A stretch of 10,266 nt of DNA, taken from Bacteroidota bacterium (GTDB lineage: Bacteria; Bacteroidota; Bacteroidia; Cytophagales; Cyclobacteriaceae). Every line of letters starts with the position of its first letter. Positions within the stretch are counted from its first letter, which is position 1. The notes beneath the pieces are model-generated. The model did not search any database and was not told where the DNA came from. It saw only the letters and a program-made list of their open reading frames with translations. The stretch is taken from NCBI GenBank assembly GCA_024643595.1, contig JAHEMS010000090.1:1-10266 (forward strand), given 5' to 3'. Of this stretch, positions 1 through 6,668 are shown piece by piece. The translations under genes were made by a program, and so were the position numbers.

Positions 1-59
1 ATTTTTTCCATCGTGCCAATTTCAAGATCATTTTCATCCACTAAAATAACCTCTTCCAT
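1..59 (-). CDS. idi: Isopentenyl-diphosphate delta-isomerase type I, N-terminal fragment (cut by window edge)
   Basis: Only the first 19 codons are visible; the frame runs off the left edge. The fragment starts MEEVILVDENDLEIGTMEK, which matches the N-terminal strand of type I (Nudix-fold) IPP isomerases, typically E-x-V-x-LVDExD-x-x-x-G-x-x-x-K. The enzyme interconverts IPP and DMAPP in the cytoplasm and so feeds GGPP synthesis for carotenoids. Its ATG is one base after the crtB stop codon (TAG-C-ATG), so the two are almost certainly co-transcribed and translationally coupled. The position downstream of crtI-crtB is common in Bacteroidota carotenoid operons. The identification rests on a short stretch plus context; the catalytic Cys and Glu lie outside the window. 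Confidence 0.8.
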   Translation of the reverse strand, partial: MEEVILVDENDLEIGTMEK

Positions 60-60
60 G

Positions 61-900
61 CTACAGTAGGTTCAGTTGATGCTTCAGGTAGGAGTAGGCG
101 AGAATAGAAATTTTCATACGGTTACGAATTCTAATCCGATTTTTTAAAATTAGCTGGCATGGAGTATTCTTAATTTTTTCAAATAAAGCGACATAGTAAA
201 TATAGGCTACATACACCCCGAAGCGAGCTGATCGAGGTAGTTGTTTTATGCCTTCATATCCAGCTTTAAAATCAATTTCAATATTATCCTCTATATGTTT
301 TTTAGTTTCTTCAGTAAAGTTATTAAGGTCGACTCCGGGGAAATAGGATCGTCCCATACCATGAAAATCAGCATCTAAATCGCGAAGAAAATTTATTTTT
401 TGGAAAGCAGATCCTAATTTCATCGCAAAAGGCTTAAGGTGAAGATACATCTTATCGTCGCCTTTACAGAACACCCTTAGACACATTAGCCCAACCACTT
501 CAGCAGATCCAAGAATATAATCGTCAATGCCTTGCTGATCGTAAGTGGTGAGCGCAAGGTCCATTTCCATACTTTTCAGAAATTGATCAATGAGTTCGTG
601 TTCAAAATGAAATGCGTTGGCCGTATTCTGAAAACTGTTCAGAATGGGATTGAGACTTATACCATTATTTATAGCGTGGTACGTATCAGCCTTAAAACGT
701 TGTAACAACTCCGCCTTATTGTGCTCATGAAATGTGTCGACAATCTCATCTGCAAAGCGAACAAACCCATAGATCGCATAGATCGGATCTCTCAGGTCTT
801 TTTCCAGACAACGAATACCCAGAGAGAATGAGGTGCTATAAGCCCGCGTTGTAAGTTTGCTACATTTAAGAGATACCTGGTTGAATAAATTTTTACTCAT
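61..900 (-). CDS. crtB: Phytoene synthase (15-cis-phytoene synthase)
   Basis: Condenses two GGPP into phytoene, the first committed step of C40 carotenoid synthesis, probably at the inner face of the membrane. From the ATG at 900 the protein has 279 residues, usual for bacterial CrtB. Visible signatures are YSTSFSLG (21-28), the first Asp-rich Mg-diphosphate motif DEIVD (51-55), and the second one, NFLRDLDAD (170-178), followed by GRSYFP. The open frame extends upstream to a TTG at 918, but the ATG at 900 is preferred because it gives the normal CrtB N-terminus and is directly preceded by AAGGAA. crtI ends 65 bp upstream and idi begins 1 bp downstream, so this is the third gene of a sigma-crtI-crtB-idi operon. 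Squalene or diapophytoene synthases are related, but the pairing with a CrtI-type desaturase favours phytoene synthase. Confidence 0.95.
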   Translation of the reverse strand: MSKNLFNQVSLKCSKLTTRAYSTSFSLGIRCLEKDLRDPIYAIYGFVRFADEIVDTFHEHNKAELLQRFKADTYHAINNGISLNPILNSFQNTANAFHFEHELIDQFLKSMEMDLALTTYDQQGIDDYILGSAEVVGLMCLRVFCKGDDKMYLHLKPFAMKLGSAFQKINFLRDLDADFHGMGRSYFPGVDLNNFTEETKKHIEDNIEIDFKAGYEGIKQLPRSARFGVYVAYIYYVALFEKIKNTPCQLILKNRIRIRNRMKISILAYSYLKHQLNLL

Positions 901-965
901 TTCCTTGTGCACTGGCAATTTTAAAAACTTTACTTAAACAGTCCTAATCAGAAATATTAACTAAC

Positions 966-2438
966 CTAATTTTTATCTCGCTTAATTAGTTCGGTGGCAA
1001 CGACCTGACCAGAAATTATGGACGGAGGTACTCCAGGACCTGGTACAGTTAGCTGACCCGTATAAAACAAGTTATTTACTTTTTTGTTTAAGATGGCTGG
1101 TTTTAAATTGGCCGTTTGCATAATAGTATTGGCAAGACCATACGCATTTCCCTTAAACGCGTGGTAATCTGAAATGAAATTCGAATGGGCATATGTTCTT
1201 TTATAGACGATATTTTGACGAAAGGATTCACCAATTAATTCTTCCATACGGTTAATGACCAAATCAAAATATTTTTCACGCGTGGTTTCCTCATCGTCTA
1301 GTCCCGGAGCTACAGGAATTAAGATAAAAATGTTCTCATGGCCTTCGGGGGCGACAGTTGGATCTGTTTTCGATGGACATGAAACATAAAATAAGGGTTC
1401 ACTTGGCCATTTTGGAGTTTCGTAGATCTCTTTTGCGTGCAGGGCAAAATCTTTGTCAAAGAAAAGGCTATGATGAAGGACGTTATTTAACTTTTTGTTA
1501 ATTCCAAGATAGAATATAAGACTACTGGGAGCCATCTTCCGTTTATGCCAATAGTTTTCAGAATACCTACGATATTTTAAGGGTAGTAGTTTTTGCTCGA
1601 CATGATGGTAATCAGCACCTGCAACCACATAATCAAATAAGTGCAGCGAACCATTTATCACTAGACCTTTTGTCGAATTTCCTTCAATAGCAATTTCCTG
1701 TACTTCACTGTTGTATTCAAACTTAACACCAAGTGAATCAGCCAACGAAACCATAGCTTCCACCACTTTATGCATCCCACCTACTGGATACCATGTACCC
1801 AATGCCATGTCCGCATAATTCATTAATGTGTATAGAGCCGGTGTTTTTTGAGCAGATGATCCGAGGAATAAAACCGGAAATTCCAGCAGCTGAACAAGGT
1901 ATGGATCATTAAAATATTTTTTAACATAGGTGGATACGGACTCAAAAACATGCATTTTGAAAATGCCCTTTATGAGTTTGAAATCAATCAGTTCTGATAA
2001 CGCGATTCCTGGTTTGTAAACAAGATCATTTATACCCACTTCATATTTAAATTTCCCTTCTTCTAAAAATTTCTTTAATTGTTCACCACTTCCTTTTTCA
2101 ACGCTCTCAAAGAAGTTAATTAAGTTTTCGACGCCGGCAGGAATATCCCAGATCTTGTCGTTAGCATAAAAAACGCGATAGGAAGGACTTAAGCGCTGCA
2201 GATCGTAAAAATCGGAAGTGGTTTTACCAAAGCTGTTAAAATATTTTTCAAACACATCGGGCATCCAATACCAACTTGGTCCCATATCAAATGTAAATCC
2301 ATTGGCTTCGAATTTTCTTGCTCTTCCTCCAGCCATTGAATTTTTTTCTATGATGGTAACATCGTAACCATCTTTGGCAAGGAAAGAGGCTGCTGAGAGA
2401 CCAGCAAAGCCTGAGCCGATAACAGCAATTTTTTTCAT
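966..2438 (-). CDS. crtI: Phytoene desaturase (CrtI-type FAD carotenoid desaturase)
   Basis: A 490-residue flavoprotein expected to desaturate phytoene to lycopene. The N-terminus carries the FAD-binding Rossmann motif GSGFAG (8-13), with the ribose-binding acidic residue at the end of strand two (E31), then an AGGRAR segment and FDMGPSWYWMP, conserved in the family. The C-terminus holds the CrtI signature, here YTGQLTVPGPGVPP (about 459-472), followed by a hydrophobic membrane-association helix. The frame continues upstream to a GTG at 2462, but that codon sits inside a terminator-like hairpin and adds eight unconserved residues, so the ATG at 2438 is chosen; no Shine-Dalgarno is seen. Adjacent to crtB and downstream of an ECF sigma gene. 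Paralogues act as CrtD, CrtN or ketolases, so the exact number of desaturation steps cannot be read from sequence. Confidence 0.94.
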   Translation of the reverse strand: MKKIAVIGSGFAGLSAASFLAKDGYDVTIIEKNSMAGGRARKFEANGFTFDMGPSWYWMPDVFEKYFNSFGKTTSDFYDLQRLSPSYRVFYANDKIWDIPAGVENLINFFESVEKGSGEQLKKFLEEGKFKYEVGINDLVYKPGIALSELIDFKLIKGIFKMHVFESVSTYVKKYFNDPYLVQLLEFPVLFLGSSAQKTPALYTLMNYADMALGTWYPVGGMHKVVEAMVSLADSLGVKFEYNSEVQEIAIEGNSTKGLVINGSLHLFDYVVAGADYHHVEQKLLPLKYRRYSENYWHKRKMAPSSLIFYLGINKKLNNVLHHSLFFDKDFALHAKEIYETPKWPSEPLFYVSCPSKTDPTVAPEGHENIFILIPVAPGLDDEETTREKYFDLVINRMEELIGESFRQNIVYKRTYAHSNFISDYHAFKGNAYGLANTIMQTANLKPAILNKKVNNLFYTGQLTVPGPGVPPSIISGQVVATELIKRDKN

Positions 2439-2449
2439 AGTTCTATTAT

Positions 2450-2477
2450 AAAAAGAAAACACGGTTTTAACACCGTG
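2450..2477 (-). terminator. Terminator-like hairpin between the sigma-factor gene and crtI
   Basis: On the minus strand a perfect 6-bp stem (CACGGT at 2477-2472, ACCGTG at 2465-2460) encloses a 6-nt loop and is followed at once by TTTTCTTTTT (2459-2450). If one G is bulged, an AAA/TTT extension lengthens the stem to nine pairs. This is the layout of an intrinsic terminator, though the GC stem is short. It lies after the sigma stop codon and 12-40 bases before the crtI ATG, inside what otherwise looks like one operon, so it may give partial termination or attenuation rather than mark a transcription unit end. Confidence 0.55.
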
Positions 2478-2502
2478 CTTTCACCTCTAAAAAAAGCAAA
2501 TT

Positions 2503-3012
2503 CTATAATTCGCTGTACCCTGTAAGTTTTTTCTGAATTTCCTTTCGGGCATGAAATATCCTGTTTTTCACAGTGCCTATTGGAATGCTAAGATGCTCTG
2601 CAATCTCATGATATTTGTACCCCGTAGTATGCATTTTGAAGGGTATTAATAGTTCCTCGCGTAGTTCATTCACATTTCGCCATACTTCTTTGAAATGCAT
2701 GTTGCCTTCCGGTTTGTTGAATGTGTGTGTATCCTCTACATTCAAAAAGTAAAGCTCTTTGGTATCATCGTGGGACGTTTTTGACCGCTGATTTTTTCTA
2801 TAATTATTAATAAAGGTGTTTCGCATAATGGTAAAAAGCCATCCTTTGAGATTGGTATCATCGCGAAACTTATCACGATAAGTAAGCGCTTTTAATAGCG
2901 TATCCTGTACAAGATCGAGCGATTCATCTCGGTCTGTTGTAAATCTCCTGGTGAGCGTCCTCAGCATAGGGCGAAGACTGGCAACTTTGTGGTTGAATTC
3001 AATCGCTGTCAT
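2503..3012 (-). CDS. ECF-family RNA polymerase sigma factor (LitS/CarQ-like role inferred)
   Basis: A 169-residue sigma-70 protein with only regions 2 and 4, typical of ECF sigma factors. Region 2 (about 14-75) includes the DLVQDTLLKAL helix and the -10-recognition segment NLKGWLFTIMRNTFINNYRK. Region 4 (about 110-162) includes a helix-turn-helix with GYKYHEIAEHLSIPIGTVK and then RIFHARKEIQK. The ATG at 3012 follows a strong promoter-like sequence. No anti-sigma gene is adjacent; the upstream gene instead encodes a CarH/LitR-like B12-binding MerR repressor, and the downstream genes are crtI, crtB and idi. This parallels Streptomyces LitR-LitS, where a B12-binding MerR protein controls an ECF factor that turns on carotenoid genes in light. 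Direct control of crt genes by this sigma factor is inference. Confidence 0.9.
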   Translation of the reverse strand: MTAIEFNHKVASLRPMLRTLTRRFTTDRDESLDLVQDTLLKALTYRDKFRDDTNLKGWLFTIMRNTFINNYRKNQRSKTSHDDTKELYFLNVEDTHTFNKPEGNMHFKEVWRNVNELREELLIPFKMHTTGYKYHEIAEHLSIPIGTVKNRIFHARKEIQKKLTGYSEL

Positions 3013-3013
3013 A

Positions 3014-3045
3014 TTGTTTAATAGTTAAATTAAAATGTTAAACAA
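3014..3045. repeat. Inverted repeat overlapping the -7 box (putative operator, proximal)
   Basis: Perfect 8-bp inverted arms: on the minus strand TTGTTTAA (3045-3038) and TTAAACAA (3021-3014), separated by 16 bp. The first arm shares three bases with the TAnnTTTG promoter box and the whole repeat spans the expected transcription start, so a bound protein would block RNA polymerase. The adjacent CarH-like MerR protein is the natural candidate. The surroundings are very AT-rich, which lowers the weight of each arm alone, but an almost identical copy with the same spacing lies upstream. Confidence 0.5.
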
Positions 3046-3073
3046 ATGTAGTGATTGTAATCATTAATCCAAA
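3043..3073 (-). promoter_or_regulatory. Bacteroidota-type promoter of the sigma-crtI-crtB-idi operon
   Basis: On the minus strand TTTG (3073-3070) is separated by exactly 19 nt from TACATTTG (3050-3043). This fits the Bacteroidota housekeeping consensus TTTG-N19-TAnnTTTG at every defined base. Transcription would start near 3036-3038, giving a leader of about 25 nt before the sigma ATG at 3012. It is the best promoter match found in the window, and inverted repeats lie on both sides of it, consistent with regulated expression. Confidence 0.7.
3052..3063. promoter_or_regulatory. Palindrome in the promoter spacer
   Basis: TGATTGTAATCA, a 12-base palindrome with 5-bp arms and a two-base centre, lies wholly between the -33 and -7 elements. 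MerR-family proteins often bind in this spacer. A further 7-bp inverted repeat (CATTAAT at 3062-3068, ATTAATG at 3073-3079, 4-base gap) overlaps the -33 element. Either may be part of the operator or may be chance in AT-rich DNA. Confidence 0.3.
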
Positions 3074-3076
3074 TTA

Positions 3077-3108
3077 ATGTTTAAATAAAATTATTAAAAA
3101 TTAAACAA
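3077..3108. repeat. Inverted repeat upstream of the -33 box (putative operator, distal)
   Basis: On the minus strand TTGTTTAA (3108-3101) and TTAAACAT (3084-3077) are separated by 16 bp; the arms match in 7 of 8 positions. The first arm is identical to, and the second differs at one base from, the arms of the repeat at 3014-3045, and the spacing is the same. The two repeats are offset by 63 bp, close to six helical turns, so they would lie on the same face of the DNA. They bracket the promoter. Binding by the neighbouring MerR/B12 protein is inferred. Confidence 0.5.
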
Positions 3109-3110
3109 AA

Positions 3111-3989
3111 CTATATATTAATAAGTAAATTCCTGATTTCTAATGAGTTAGAAAATAAATGGACATTTGATCGGGGCGTATTTTTTAACTTTTTTAGAAC
3201 ATATCCTGAAACAAAGATGCTTGCGTTGGGAAAATCTGTGGCAAGTTTATCAAGGTAGGCATCAACAGAATTAGCTTGTGGCACCGTTGTAAAGGATGAA
3301 ACAATAATATTGGGTTGATGCGCTTCGTAGACGGATTTCAAATCTTTATAAGGAACGCTTTGACCTAAATAGTATGTTCGGAACCCTTCTTTTTTGCAGA
3401 TATAATAGTAAAACAACAAACCGAGTTCATGCAATTCATTTTCCGGAAGATAAAGAAGAACTCTCCTGCTGGTCTTGGTAGCTAATGGAATACTGTCAAT
3501 AGCTACAATTAATTTCTGTCGGATAAGGTGTGATATAAAGTGTTCTTGTGCTGGAGAGATATTATTCGTTAACCATAATACTCCAATCTTCTGTAGAAAA
3601 GGATAAACGATTTCCAAAATAGTTCGCTCGAAACCAAATTTAAGGATCAAACTGGCTAGCGTCTTTTCGAATTGTTCCTCTTCCATATCAATCATGGAAA
3701 GCACAAGCTGATCGATATATAATTCAGTATTTTCGGTAACAGCAGCAAGATCAGCTACTTTTTGACTGATTTCTTCAATACTTAAATCAACAATTTTGGA
3801 AATTTTAACACCGTGATTGTTGAGTAGTGAAACATTGATGATCTTCTTGAGATCATCATCTGAATAATAACGGATGTTAGTAGCAGTTCGCTTGGGTGCC
3901 ACTAACTGATGTCTCTTTTCCCATATTCGTATGGTATGTGCTTTTATTCCGGATAGCTGTTCTAATTCTTTAATCGAATATTTTCCCAT
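3111..3989 (-). CDS. MerR-family transcriptional regulator with adenosylcobalamin-binding domain (CarH/LitR-like photoreceptor)
   Basis: A 292-residue protein. An N-terminal MerR winged helix-turn-helix (about 4-70: SIKELEQLSGIKAHTIRIWEKR, then NIRYYSDDDL as the wing) is followed by a helical bundle (about 75-165) and a Rossmann-type B12 domain (about 175-290). The cobalamin-contact residues known from Thermus CarH are visible with the same spacing: W139 ten residues before E149-H150, and the E-x-H-x-x-G motif at 185-190 whose H187 would be the lower axial ligand. In the CarH/LitR family AdoCbl-bound protein represses carotenoid genes in the dark and light cleaves the Co-C bond, releasing DNA. 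Location immediately upstream of an ECF sigma gene and crtI-crtB-idi fits this. B12-independent CarA-like use is the alternative, but intact contacts favour a photoreceptor. The ATG at 3989 gives the normal family N-terminus. Confidence 0.9.
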   Translation of the reverse strand: MGKYSIKELEQLSGIKAHTIRIWEKRHQLVAPKRTATNIRYYSDDDLKKIINVSLLNNHGVKISKIVDLSIEEISQKVADLAAVTENTELYIDQLVLSMIDMEEEQFEKTLASLILKFGFERTILEIVYPFLQKIGVLWLTNNISPAQEHFISHLIRQKLIVAIDSIPLATKTSRRVLLYLPENELHELGLLFYYYICKKEGFRTYYLGQSVPYKDLKSVYEAHQPNIIVSSFTTVPQANSVDAYLDKLATDFPNASIFVSGYVLKKLKNTPRSNVHLFSNSLEIRNLLINI

Positions 3990-4027
3990 GTTTGTAAGTA
4001 TTGTCCACCATAACAGTATAAAGTCTG

Positions 4028-4060
4028 AAAAGTTATTAAAACTATTCTTTATTTGAACAA
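4028..4060 (-). promoter_or_regulatory. Weak candidate promoter for the MerR/B12 regulator
   Basis: On the minus strand TTG (4060-4058) is followed after 22 nt by TAACTTTT (4035-4028), which matches TAnnTTTG except for the last base. This would start transcription near 4022 and leave a leader of about 30 nt. The 70-bp gap between this gene and the divergent helicase holds no better match on either strand, so this is offered only as a candidate. Confidence 0.25.
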
Positions 4061-6498
4061 TGAATATTCGCGAGGAATTGGGAAGGCAGTGGTTTGATCA
4101 GCAAGGTTGGAAACCTTTTCCTTTTCAGGTGGAAGCGTGGCATTGCTTATGGAATGGCGAAAGTGGTTTGATAAACGCACCTACCGGTAGCGGTAAGACT
4201 TATTCGTTATTGATTCCGATTTTATTGGATGGGTTGGAGAAAACGGATCAGCGGATAAAGCATAGTGGCCCACGAGCAATATGGATTACACCCATTCGGG
4301 CATTAGCCAAGGAAATTGAGTATTCCGCAAGGCGCGCCAATGAAGGATTAAGTCTGAATTGGCGAATAGGAGTTCGCAGTGGAGATACCTCCACAAAGGA
4401 ACGAACAAAACAAAAAGATCGCCCTCCGGATTTCCTTATTACTACGCCAGAAAGTCTTCATGTATTACTATCTCAAAAAGGATATGCTGATTTCTTTGCC
4501 GGGCTTCAGACTATAGTTGCTGATGAATGGCATGAGTTGATAGGATCGAAGCGCGGCGTCTTAATGGAACTTGCCTTATCGCGATTGAAAGCAATTAACC
4601 CTTCATTAAAAATCTGGGGAATATCAGCAACCATTGGCAATATGGAGCAATCACTTCAGGTGCTACTGGGAAATTATTATGAACGCAATCCTTATCGTAT
4701 AATAAAGGCAAAACTTAATAAAAAAGTAGAAATCATCTCCGTCTTTCCTGATGAGATTGAAGGATTACCATGGGCGGGGCATTTAGGAATTAAATTAATT
4801 GATAAAGTCATCCCAATTATTAAGCAAAGCAAGACCACCTTATTATTTACCAATACGCGCTCCTTCGCAGAAATCTGGTACCAGAAAATTTTGGATAAGG
4901 CCCCGGAACTTTCCGGATTGATGGCGATGCATCATGGAAGCATCAGCAAAGAGTTGCGCTATTGGGTTGAAGATCAATTGCATGAAGGCAAGCTCAAGGC
5001 AGTGGTTTGTACGTCCAGCTTGGATTTAGGAGTGGACTTTAGGCCGGTGGAAACTGTAATTCAGGTTGGGAGTCCAAAAGGGGTCGCCCGTTTCTTACAA
5101 CGTGCCGGCAGAAGTGGACATCAACCCGGCGCGGTGAGTAAAATATATTTTTTGCCCACCAACACGTTGGAGCTGACCGAAGCAGCAGCTTTGCGTGAAG
5201 CATTGGAGCGTAACATTGTCGAGGACAGAATTCCATATCTCCGCTCTTTTGATGTGTTAATTCAATACTTGATTACTTTGTCGGTATCCGATGGCTTTGT
5301 ACCAGCCTTGATTTTGGCAGAGTTAAAGACTACCGTAAGTTTTGCATCCATTTCCGATGAGGAATGGGAATGGGTACTGGCCTTTATTACCACTGGGGGT
5401 GATGCGTTGACAGCCTACAATGAATATCGCAAAGTAATTGTTGAAGACGGAGTCTACAAGGTAGATAATAAACGCATCGCAATGAAACACCGACTGTCTA
5501 TTGGTACCATAGTAGGAGACAATCTTTTATACGTAAAATTCGTGTCTGGAAAATATCTTGGCACCATCGAAGAATATTTTATTTCACGTCTAAATCCTGG
5601 TGACATATTTTGGTTTGCTGGACGGAGTCTGGAATTGGTTCGTATTAAAGAGATGGACGTGCATGTGCGTAAATCAAATCGAAAATCGGGAAAGGTTCCT
5701 TCGTGGCAAGGAGGCCGTATGCCCCTGTCTTCCCAAATGAGCGAAATGATTCGTGTCAAAATCGACCAATCGGCCACCCATACAGAAAATGATGAAGAAA
5801 TGAAATTCCTTCGTCCGTTGATGGATCTTCAGAAAGATCGGTCCCACCTTCCTCGCAAAAATGAATTTCTGATTGAATATTTTCACTCTTCAGAGGGATT
5901 TCACGTGCTGATGTATCCGTTCGAGGGTAGGTTTGTACATGAAGGTATGGCGGCTTTGGTGGCCTATCGAATTGCACTGATCAAGCCCATCTCCTTTTCA
6001 ATAGCGATGAATGATTATGGATTTGAATTGCTGTCAGACCAGGAAATTCCAATTTATGAAGCTATCGAAACTGATGTATTGGGAATTGAAAATTTATTAA
6101 AAGACATTCAGGCCAGCATTAATTCAACTGAAATGGCGCGGAGAAAATTCAGGGACATTGCTGCCATCTCCGGGTTGATTTTTAAAGGGTTACCGGGAAA
6201 AAAAATAAAAGAGAGACATCTTCAATCATCTTCGCAATTGTTTTTCAATGTTTTTCATGAGTATGAATCACACAATCTTTTACTGCTTCAGGCATTTGAA
6301 GAAGTCATGGATTTTCAATTGGAAGAGGCAAGATTAAGAAGGGCATTGGATCGCATTGCTCATCAAAAAATAATTATAACAGAACCAGAAATGCCTACAC
6401 CATTTGCTTTTCCGATAATGGTGGATCGTACCCGTGAGAAATTAACTTCAGAGAAACTTGAAGACCGGATCAGGAAAATGATGATCAGTTTTGAGTAG
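4060..6498 (+). CDS. DNA-ligase-associated DEXH-box helicase (Lhr family)
   Basis: An 812-residue superfamily 2 helicase, the usual length for the 'ligase-associated' Lhr subfamily. The RecA-like core shows Walker A PTGSGKT (41-47), TPIRALA (78-84), TTPESL (128-133), Walker B DEWH (155-158), SATIG (189-193), TNTRS (264-268), HHGS (291-294), TSSLDLGVDF (318-327) and motif VI QRAGRSGH (347-354). The rest carries Lhr-core features: PSWQGGRMPLS (547-557), MYPFEGRFVHEG (618-629) and MNDYGFELLS (650-659). Lhr-type enzymes translocate 3'-5' on single-stranded DNA and are linked to DNA damage response. PdeM follows on the same strand after 170 bp, supporting the assignment; the ligase and exonuclease partners are not adjacent here. 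The start ATG lacks a Shine-Dalgarno. Confidence 0.93.
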   Translation: MNIREELGRQWFDQQGWKPFPFQVEAWHCLWNGESGLINAPTGSGKTYSLLIPILLDGLEKTDQRIKHSGPRAIWITPIRALAKEIEYSARRANEGLSLNWRIGVRSGDTSTKERTKQKDRPPDFLITTPESLHVLLSQKGYADFFAGLQTIVADEWHELIGSKRGVLMELALSRLKAINPSLKIWGISATIGNMEQSLQVLLGNYYERNPYRIIKAKLNKKVEIISVFPDEIEGLPWAGHLGIKLIDKVIPIIKQSKTTLLFTNTRSFAEIWYQKILDKAPELSGLMAMHHGSISKELRYWVEDQLHEGKLKAVVCTSSLDLGVDFRPVETVIQVGSPKGVARFLQRAGRSGHQPGAVSKIYFLPTNTLELTEAAALREALERNIVEDRIPYLRSFDVLIQYLITLSVSDGFVPALILAELKTTVSFASISDEEWEWVLAFITTGGDALTAYNEYRKVIVEDGVYKVDNKRIAMKHRLSIGTIVGDNLLYVKFVSGKYLGTIEEYFISRLNPGDIFWFAGRSLELVRIKEMDVHVRKSNRKSGKVPSWQGGRMPLSSQMSEMIRVKIDQSATHTENDEEMKFLRPLMDLQKDRSHLPRKNEFLIEYFHSSEGFHVLMYPFEGRFVHEGMAALVAYRIALIKPISFSIAMNDYGFELLSDQEIPIYEAIETDVLGIENLLKDIQASINSTEMARRKFRDIAAISGLIFKGLPGKKIKERHLQSSSQLFFNVFHEYESHNLLLLQAFEEVMDFQLEEARLRRALDRIAHQKIIITEPEMPTPFAFPIMVDRTREKLTSEKLEDRIRKMMISFE

Positions 6499-6532
6499 CA
6501 GCAAGATTGTTCCGTAAATGAGAATTAATGTT

Positions 6533-6554
6533 CTGCCATTCCCGTTGATGGCAG
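6533..6554 (+). other. Hairpin after the helicase gene
   Basis: CTGCCAT (6533-6539) and ATGGCAG (6548-6554) form a perfect 7-bp stem with an 8-nt loop in the 170-bp gap between the helicase and pdeM. No T-run follows on either strand, so it is not a canonical intrinsic terminator. It may stabilise the 3' end of the helicase transcript or act as a factor-dependent processing site. The rest of the gap is AT-rich with no gene seen. Confidence 0.4.
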
Positions 6555-6631
6555 CATATGAAACAATCAAATAACTAGCCTATTTTTATCACTTTCGACT
6601 TTAGGATTTTTAATCACGATATAAAAATTAC

Positions 6632-6662
6632 TTTATTTATTAGGCTCAGAGCTCTAATTTTG
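6632..6662 (+). promoter_or_regulatory. Candidate promoter for pdeM-capA, implying a near-leaderless transcript
   Basis: TAATTTTG (6655-6662) matches TAnnTTTG exactly, and TTTA (6632-6635) sits 19 nt upstream where TTTG is expected. Transcription would begin close to 6668, right at the pdeM ATG at 6669, so the mRNA would have almost no leader. The separation of 170 bp from the helicase makes an own promoter plausible, but the -33 element is imperfect. Confidence 0.35.
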
Positions 6663-6668
6663 GATGAC

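Noticed and set aside
901..918. TTG-initiated N-terminal extension of crtB
   Set aside because: Adds six residues not typical of CrtB; the ATG at 900 gives the family N-terminus and has AAGGAA directly before it.
2439..2462. GTG-initiated N-terminal extension of crtI
   Set aside because: The GTG lies in the hairpin stem and the eight added residues precede the normal MKKIAVIGSG start of the FAD fold.
4048..4055. TTTATTTG just before the helicase ATG as a -7 box
   Set aside because: It mismatches TAnnTTTG at the invariant A, and no -33 element lies at the right distance.
5039..5977. Several antisense open frames inside the helicase gene
   Set aside because: They lie opposite a clearly conserved helicase sequence, show low-complexity unfamiliar proteins and have no promoter or neighbours in support.
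6660..6668. TTG start for pdeM
   Set aside because: The codon overlaps the candidate promoter box; the ATG at 6669 gives the usual length and start.
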